From the IMG/VR virus record IMGVR_UViG_3300007514_000064, positions 1 to 23,828 of that record: DNA of 23,828 nt; one strand, given 5' to 3'. The stretch is from a virus. The position numbers and the translations under genes are program-made. This document shows positions 20,091 to 23,828 of the stretch, in pieces; position 1 is the first letter of the stretch, and every line of letters starts with the position of its first letter. The notes beneath the pieces are model-generated. The model ran no database searches, had not been told where the DNA came from, and saw only the letters and a list, made by a program, of their open reading frames with translations.

Positions 20091-20234
20091 GGATGAAACA
20101 CTATAAAATGCACTAAAAGCAAAAAAACAGTAATAATTTTATATTTCATGTCCACTTTTGCCACTTCAGCGGCATATTATAGTAGGGGTTGTTTTTATCG
20201 CAACCGCTCAGGCTGAAACTGCGTTGCTAATAGC
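20063..20234. other. Divergent intergenic region
   Basis: Besides the minus-strand promoter, a plus-strand -10-like TATTAT (20175-20180) with no good -35 precedes the plus-strand regulator. Its leader has two overlapping inverted repeats: GGTTG/CAACC (20187-20205) and GCAACCGC/GCGTTGC (20200-20227). These are mutually exclusive. No Shine-Dalgarno precedes the ATG at 20235. Confidence 0.45.
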
Positions 20235-20642
20235 ATGTCAGAAAACTGGGTTACTGTTCAGCAACTTGCTACCATGCTTGGCGTCAGTGAAAGTACGGCT
20301 AGGCGACGGATCGAAACTGAAGGTTATCAAACCAAACGGGGTGAACAGAATCGATTGCTAGTCGCTTATGACGCCAGCCCGCCACCAGTTGACACCACTC
20401 CGACGTCATCTGACGTCAGCCCGCCACCAACCCGACGCGAGCTAGAGCTATTACAAGCTCATAACACCGAACTCAAACAGCAGATAACCGACCTTAACAA
20501 CCATCTGGCCGAAGCCCTAAAACAACAAGATCAGGCCCAACAATTAGTTGCCATGCAACAGCAGATGATCGAACAGAACCAGCGTCTGCTCGAAGCACCG
20601 CCCGCCTGGTGGCAGTTTTGGCGCAAAAAAAACCCCCGCTAG
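20235..20642 (+). CDS. HTH and coiled-coil DNA-binding protein, candidate repressor
   Basis: A 135-residue protein and the only plus-strand gene in the window. Residues 4-30 are a helix-turn-helix (VTVQQLATMLGVSESTARRR). Then comes a Pro/Ser/Thr-rich linker with two SPPP motifs (48-66), a coiled coil (about 69-118; ELELLQAHNTELKQQITDLN, QQQMIEQNQRLLEA) and a tail WWQFWRKK. HTH plus coiled coil plus a Trp-rich tail resembles small plasmid/phage regulators that oligomerise. It is divergent from the consensus early promoter, the classical place for its repressor. A 7-bp-arm palindrome and a 19-bp direct repeat lie in the linker DNA. The tail might also touch membrane. Confidence 0.75.
   Translation: MSENWVTVQQLATMLGVSESTARRRIETEGYQTKRGEQNRLLVAYDASPPPVDTTPTSSDVSPPPTRRELELLQAHNTELKQQITDLNNHLAEALKQQDQAQQLVAMQQQMIEQNQRLLEAPPAWWQFWRKKNPR
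20402..20417. repeat. 16-bp palindrome in the linker of the plus-strand regulator
   Basis: GACGTCA and TGACGTC flank a TC centre. A 19-bp direct repeat (TGACGCCAGCCCGCCACCA, with one mismatch) lies at 20369-20387 and 20411-20429, 42 bp apart, coding the repeated Asp-x-Ser-Pro-Pro-Pro. Confidence 0.75.
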
Positions 20643-20747
20643 AATGGCTAGGGAGGGAGGAATCAAATTAAATAAATCGCACTACCCTTTTTGTTTGATA
20701 GTTTAATTTACGGCCTTTAGGATAACATCTAAACCGCTCGAACTGTG
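20643..20747. other. Convergent intergenic region
   Basis: It lies between the plus-strand regulator and the minus-strand membrane gene. AAATTAAA (20667-20674) and TTTAATTT (20702-20709) are complementary and ATCAAA/TTTGAT lie nearby, forming possible hairpins, with a CCCTTTTTG run between them. This could be a weak bidirectional terminator. Nothing else is evident. Confidence 0.4.
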
Positions 20748-21089
20748 TTACCGATCAGCCCGCTGGATTTCGGCCCGCCGATTATCCTGTTCTTGGATAG
20801 CCATCAACGCCAGAAAACCGAACAACAGCACGCCAGTTACCAGCAACACGCCCAGCCAACCCAGCTTCTCTGAGATGCCCGACAAATCGAGGAAGTCGAT
20901 CGGTAAATCGCCCAACACCATCGCCGTCAGCATGATTTTTGCACCGATCATTAGATGCGATATTTTTTTAGTGCCTGGGGCAGTATTTGACAGGTTGTTT
21001 TCTTGATCGAATTTGTCGGCTTCTTGGCTGATCTGTTTCTGATAATCTTTCAGCGACAACAGCAACCGAACCAGCAATAGCGGGTTCAT
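20748..21089 (-). CDS. Small membrane protein, possible holin or virion-associated
   Basis: A 113-residue protein. An amphipathic N-terminus (LLLVRLLLSLKDYQKQISQE) is followed by a hydrophobic segment (HLMIGAKIMLTAMVLGDLP) and a second, stronger one (LGWLGVLLVTGVLLFGFLAL), then a charged tail. Two membrane spans and a positive end fit a class II holin, but the order in the operon (last gene) and the absence of adjacent endolysin leave this open. It starts 3 nt after the XhlA-like gene ends. Other candidates for holin are the membrane proteins further upstream. Confidence 0.6.
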   Translation of the reverse strand: MNPLLLVRLLLSLKDYQKQISQEADKFDQENNLSNTAPGTKKISHLMIGAKIMLTAMVLGDLPIDFLDLSGISEKLGWLGVLLVTGVLLFGFLALMAIQEQDNRRAEIQRADR

Positions 21090-21092
21090 AAC

Positions 21093-21272
21093 TCATGTGA
21101 TCAACAGTTTGGCTAAGATGCCAGCCACTGCCGTCAGTGCCGCCCCGCCGATATAACCAGAGATGCGCTGATTGGCTTTGATTTCGGCCACACTGACATG
21201 AAGTTTTTGCAACTGTTCTTCGATTGACCGCAGTCGAATACTCAAATCTTTAATAATCTGTTCATCACTCAT
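21093..21272 (-). CDS. XhlA-like small membrane protein
   Basis: A 59-residue protein. Residues 1-36 are a predicted coiled coil (RLRSIEEQLQKLHVSVAEIK); residues 40-58 are a single membrane segment (YIGGAALTAVAGILAKLLI). This layout and size match haemolysin XhlA-type and related small phage lysis proteins. The start ATG overlaps the upstream stop by 8 nt, and GAGGAGTCCCCAG precedes it. It could assist a holin, or be a tail-tip anchoring protein. Confidence 0.65.
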   Translation of the reverse strand: MSDEQIIKDLSIRLRSIEEQLQKLHVSVAEIKANQRISGYIGGAALTAVAGILAKLLIT

Positions 21273-21537
21273 CTGGGGACTCCTCTCGGCTGAGTGCTTG
21301 CATCAATGAACTATGAATAATATCAATCATTCTCTGTGAAGCTGACTCGATTAGTTGATCTTTGATTTCGTCAATATATTCTGTTACTAGTTGGCTAGCC
21401 ACCGTTTTAATTTCGCCTTGCAGTTCTGACAAGATGCTTTCTTTAATCTCTGAAGCGAAATCACTGTTCCCGATCTCGTCCATCAACTGGTTCAAAATCT
21501 GGTTACTGTTAGGGATTCGCGGCAGCCTGAACCTCAT
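21265..21537 (-). CDS. Helical hypothetical protein
   Basis: A 90-residue protein made almost wholly of amphipathic helices (NQILNQLMDEIGNSDFASEI, EYIDEIKDQLIESASQRMID). There is no membrane span or cysteine. Basic N-terminus (MRFRLPRIPNS), acidic C-terminus. The ATG overlaps the previous stop (ATGA) and the end overlaps the XhlA-like gene. I do not recognise a family. It may be a small virion or lysis-regulating protein, on position only. Confidence 0.6.
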   Translation of the reverse strand: MRFRLPRIPNSNQILNQLMDEIGNSDFASEIKESILSELQGEIKTVASQLVTEYIDEIKDQLIESASQRMIDIIHSSLMQALSREESPDE

Positions 21538-21734
21538 CGCCTAGCCCCAAACAGGCGAGGCCACCATCCGAGTTGAGGCCGCAAATCTGTTCGTCGTTGC
21601 GCCCGTCGTCGGGCTGATTCCATCTCTGATCGACAAAACAGCAGCGGCTTACCGTCAGCGCCTTCAGCGTACCAGTAATCGTCTGATTCTTTGTGATGCT
21701 GCGGTTTCGAGTTATCAACTTTATCTAAGCTCAT
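21534..21734 (-). CDS. Small hypothetical protein
   Basis: A 66-residue protein. I chose the ATG at 21734 (AGGAG, 7 nt spacing) over an upstream TTG. The sequence is DDYWYAEGADGKPLLFCRSE followed by an Arg-rich helix (MESARRRAQRRTDLRPQLGW) and ends GARR. A competing frame over the same bases has no such ribosome site. It overlaps the regulator gene upstream by 14 nt and ends with ATGA into the next ORF. No family is recognised. Confidence 0.6.
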   Translation of the reverse strand: MSLDKVDNSKPQHHKESDDYWYAEGADGKPLLFCRSEMESARRRAQRRTDLRPQLGWWPRLFGARR

Positions 21735-22305
21735 TAACAAACTCCTGATAATAACCTGTAATTTCTTTTTTCAGGCTAGGCCCAAAAACATTTAGAATCT
21801 TTCCTAATTTCAAGCCGTCCCTAACGTACTCTTTCACCCAGTGCCGTCGATCTGCGACTACCCGTTCGGGCGAATCTGGCACATACGGCCCAACACGTTT
21901 GGCACAATGATTGCTGGTTTTTTTGGGTTTTTTGTTATCTGCTGGCAAATGCAAACTCCAATAAGCTAGGCAATCATTACAATTCATCCTGACATTTTTA
22001 GCGCCGCCAGCCAAGTGAGAATAGCCGCCCCGTCGCCAATCGCTGGACCCACAATGTGGGCAGACTTGATGCTTGATGTCTTTCATTGTTTGGATCGGCA
22101 AGATCAGCGCGTCGCGCTTGGGTTTTCGTCTGGATTCTTGCGAAATATCGATCAGAGTTTGATCAAACACAACGTGCCAAACATTTTTACGGCGCTCTCT
22201 GATCACCTCAGGCCGCAAACACCAGCCGAACACTGTCGATTTGGCCCGCCCCAACCGATGGGCGGCCTCGGCCATCGTTAGCCATTCCCGATCATCATGC
22301 CCCAT
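21721..22305 (-). CDS. HTH plus zinc-ribbon protein, candidate late regulator or recombinase-like DNA-binding protein
   Basis: A 194-residue protein. I chose the ATG at 22305 because GGAGGA lies just upstream; the reading frame extends 8 codons further. Residues 8-31 (LTMAEAAHRLGRAKSTVFGW) are a helix-turn-helix. Residues 82-112 are a zinc ribbon with CPHC and CNDC pairs. A basic region and a helical C-terminus (EYVRDGLKLGKILNVFGPSL) follow. The layout is like phage transcription regulators and like the N-terminal part of transposase-type proteins, but no catalytic triad is visible. It lies inside the late membrane/virion block, so it may control or shut down late genes. Confidence 0.65.
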   Translation of the reverse strand: MGHDDREWLTMAEAAHRLGRAKSTVFGWCLRPEVIRERRKNVWHVVFDQTLIDISQESRRKPKRDALILPIQTMKDIKHQVCPHCGSSDWRRGGYSHLAGGAKNVRMNCNDCLAYWSLHLPADNKKPKKTSNHCAKRVGPYVPDSPERVVADRRHWVKEYVRDGLKLGKILNVFGPSLKKEITGYYQEFVNELR

Positions 22306-22678
22306 TACTTCCTCCGTTTCTCTGGCCATATAAACCGCTGGCCAGGCTGGATAATACGCCTATCAACACTAAAAGCGCCCTTTCTGCCAGTGATAGCGTC
22401 GAATTTACTGTTTTTTCTACTGATTCCGAGTGTTCTGGTGCCACGAACCAGGAAGCAGCAGACAATAATAAAGTCGAGCTAAGAATAAAGACGCAACCAG
22501 CGAAAACCACTTTGATGATCGAGATTTGGCCGCTCAATTTCACCAGTTGTTCGTTAGCCGATTGCGTTTCGTTAAGCCGTTCAGTCAGCATCGTGATCTG
22601 TTGGGCTTGGATTTCTGTTTCTTTCTCTAGCCCGATAATGATTTCGTGATCCGGCTTGCCGTTACTCTCCATCATCAT
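22295..22678 (-). CDS. Membrane protein with N-terminal coiled coil
   Basis: A 127-residue protein. Residues about 12-48 form a coiled coil (LEKETEIQAQQITMLTERLN), followed by a membrane segment (IIKVVFAGCVFILSSTLLLS) and a second one (ERALLVLIGVLSSLASGLYG). Its C-terminus is GQRNGGSNGA. This coiled coil plus two-span design is seen in phage holin-like proteins. AGAGG lies 6 nt before the ATG. It overlaps the membrane protein upstream by 17 nt. It may act with the neighbouring membrane proteins as a complex, in lysis or DNA entry. Confidence 0.6.
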   Translation of the reverse strand: MMMESNGKPDHEIIIGLEKETEIQAQQITMLTERLNETQSANEQLVKLSGQISIIKVVFAGCVFILSSTLLLSAASWFVAPEHSESVEKTVNSTLSLAERALLVLIGVLSSLASGLYGQRNGGSNGA

Positions 22679-23039
22679 CTTGATCCTCTAACCCCAAATC
22701 ATATGAGGTAGCTGAAGCCAACATCCGTGAATCGTCGTTAGACGATTGCTGATTAAACCAATATTGCACCAAGGTAGATAAGCTGGTAGCCAAGATAGAA
22801 ATAATCACCAACATCAGATCGCTTAACCCGTCATCAACCTCGACTTTGAAATAAGCCAAAGCAAAAAGCCCAGCCACTACTAGCCCGATAACGGCCATCA
22901 ACAGCACTGACAAATGATGCCGCCGTGTCGACCTGGTACTGATCAGCCCGATCAATTTCAAGTTCAGTTCGTGGGCTAATGACCGATCAAATTTGTGGCC
23001 GTTGCCGTTTTTGGTGGCCTGGATAAGTTCTTGGCTCAT
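22662..23039 (-). CDS. Two-span membrane protein
   Basis: A 125-residue protein. I chose the ATG at 23039 (MSQELIQATKN), which overlaps the stop of the 29-residue ORF (ATGA); the longer frame is unlikely to be used. Membrane segments are at about residues 45-67 (VLLMAVIGLVVAGLFALAYF) and 73-97 (DGLSDLMLVIISILATSLST). The N-terminus is positive and the C-terminus very acidic (GLEDQDDDGE). The pattern is like small virion or lysis membrane proteins. Family not recognised. Confidence 0.6.
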   Translation of the reverse strand: MSQELIQATKNGNGHKFDRSLAHELNLKLIGLISTRSTRRHHLSVLLMAVIGLVVAGLFALAYFKVEVDDGLSDLMLVIISILATSLSTLVQYWFNQQSSNDDSRMLASATSYDLGLEDQDDDGE

Positions 23040-23125
23040 AAAAATAGTTTGATCAATAAGGCGGCCAAGCCTAAAGCTAAAAACATAGCCAGCATCGGCG
23101 CAGCCGCCCAAACAAATTTATTCAT
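23036..23125 (-). CDS. 29-residue single-span membrane peptide
   Basis: An ORF of MNKFVWAAAPMLAMFLALGL and nine more residues. Its ATG overlaps the stop of the upstream gene (TGATG), and its stop overlaps the next start (ATGA). Nearly all residues are hydrophobic, so it is a single membrane span. It is too short for most gene finders. Small phage membrane peptides of this sort can be lysis helpers, but role is unknown. The perfect overlaps at both ends favour a real gene. Confidence 0.6.
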   Translation of the reverse strand: MNKFVWAAAPMLAMFLALGLAALLIKLFL

Positions 23126-23828
23126 CAGTTTTTGAATTGATACCTCATTAGCAGTTCATCTAACGCCGATTGCCCTTTCTGGGTGTCGGGCAGCCCCATG
23201 ATGACATCCATCGCCCGTCGTTGTTCTTGCTGCTTACGTTCGTCTTTGGTTGATTCGCGAGCCAAGAACCCCAGCGCCGGTGATAACCGCCTCAGGACAC
23301 GGGCCGAGGACTGGATATATTGAGGGAACTGATGGCCTTCTAGCTGCCATTTACGGGCAAATTTGGATTGTCGATAAGCGTCATAGGCTTGCTGGCCCGC
23401 TACACCCAAAACGAAACCGGCCACCCATTCGGGGCCAGGTAGATCACCGAACATATGCAATAACCCAGCGTTAGCGGCTGCCCCTAACCCGCCAGCGGCT
23501 GCCACTCGGCCCCCGACTTGCAAACCAGTACCAGCCGCTTGACTAAGAGCCTGGCCCATCTGAGCCACTTGATCCATCGCATGTAGATTGTAAGCCGTTT
23601 GACTGCCGCTAACCGTATTTCTCAGCCCTCCGCTACTATCTAGCATCAAGTTCAAGTCATCGAGTCGTTCGACTAATTCATCACCTAAAATGGTTTCTAA
23701 TAATGGCCGATCTATGCTATTAAGTGATCTCGCGAACAGTCTCGGCGTAATATCAGCGTCTGGTGTTTTCCCTGGGCGGGCGTTTTCAAAAATCCGTAAC
23801 AACAATTCGCCCCGAATGGCCTGTTGAC
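23125..23828 (-). CDS. C-terminal part of a large virion-associated protein (cut by right edge)
   Basis: The frame is open through the right edge (QAIRGELLLRIFENARPGK), so the true start lies outside. The 234 visible residues include a first helical part (DRPLLETILGDELVERLDDL), a Gly/Ala-rich segment (AAAGGLGAAANAGLLHMFGD), a hydrophobic stretch (PEWVAGFVLGVAGQQAYDAY) and a charged C-terminal helix bundle ending LLMRYQFKN. Such features fit the end of a large internal virion or ejection protein, or of a polyvalent protein, but no catalytic motif is visible here. Confidence 0.55.
   Translation of the reverse strand, partial: QQAIRGELLLRIFENARPGKTPDADITPRLFARSLNSIDRPLLETILGDELVERLDDLNLMLDSSGGLRNTVSGSQTAYNLHAMDQVAQMGQALSQAAGTGLQVGGRVAAAGGLGAAANAGLLHMFGDLPGPEWVAGFVLGVAGQQAYDAYRQSKFARKWQLEGHQFPQYIQSSARVLRRLSPALGFLARESTKDERKQQEQRRAMDVIMGLPDTQKGQSALDELLMRYQFKN

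Noticed and set aside
21509-21718. 69-residue minus-strand ORF overlapping 21534-21734
   Set aside because: The other frame has AGGAG before its ATG and an ATGA overlap with the next gene. This one has neither.
1-23828. tRNA genes or integrase/attachment sites
   Set aside because: I looked for tRNA-like cloverleaf segments in the non-coding gaps and for tyrosine or serine recombinase motifs in the ORFs and found none. A lysogeny claim is not supported by this window.

Overview
The window is a contiguous stretch of a tailed double-stranded DNA bacteriophage (or prophage). Almost every gene is on the minus strand, tightly packed with 4-8 nt overlaps (ATGA, GTGA, TTGA). One clear gene, a candidate regulator near 20.2 kb, is on the plus strand. 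The head module (large terminase, P22-like portal, coiled-coil scaffold, about 400-residue capsid protein, head-tail adaptor) and the absence of a tape measure so far suggest a podovirus-like virion, but tail type is not proven. A consensus sigma70 promoter (TTGACA-17-TATAAT) and a GH108-type endolysin point to a Gram-negative, probably proteobacterial host. I cannot name the host or the phage. No tRNA, CRISPR array, IS element or integrase was seen.

Layout, read in the direction of transcription (right to left). 20.06-18.34 kb is a regulatory module: a strong promoter, two small unknown proteins, two paralogous small helix-turn-helix proteins and an unknown 213-residue protein, with a repeat-rich spacer at 19.18-19.38 kb. 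18.34-17.98 kb is non-coding. It holds a plus-strand promoter with an operator-like palindrome, a candidate structured RNA of about 130 nt, and two terminators. 17.98-14.0 kb is replication and DNA metabolism: a DUF1071-type annealing protein, a replication initiator whose gene contains two tandem arrays (a probable lambda-like origin), a ParB-like/Dam fusion carrying palindromes in its linker, a truncated nuclease-like ORF and an AP2-like protein. A terminator at 13.95 kb separates this from the late genes.

13.93-0 kb is the late operon: VRR-NUC nuclease, endolysin, small terminase, a C5-cytosine methyltransferase with a long second reading frame inside it, a decoration-like protein, a LamG fibre-like protein, small ORFs, large terminase, a PAPS-reductase-like moron, portal, scaffold, capsid, adaptor, and a repeat protein that leaves the window at the left edge. 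23.83-20.75 kb is another minus-strand late block of virion-like and membrane/lysis-like proteins, beginning with a protein cut by the right edge. If the genome is circularly permuted, this block may follow the left-edge tail genes.

The most interesting observations are: (1) a 296-codon second frame inside the Dcm gene with WPTP repeats, whose two internal repeats differ only by changes silent in that second frame; (2) the candidate phage RNA at 18.14-18.28 kb; (3) a promoter with a nine-G spacer and an apparently leaderless start at 19.18 kb, which could be phase variable; (4) a cluster of palindromes inside the ParB-Dam linker; (5) 21-bp iterons in the initiator gene; (6) a three-copy inverted/direct repeat able to form alternative RNA hairpins at 19.26-19.38 kb; (7) a moron flanked by 11-bp direct repeats at the terminase/portal junction.
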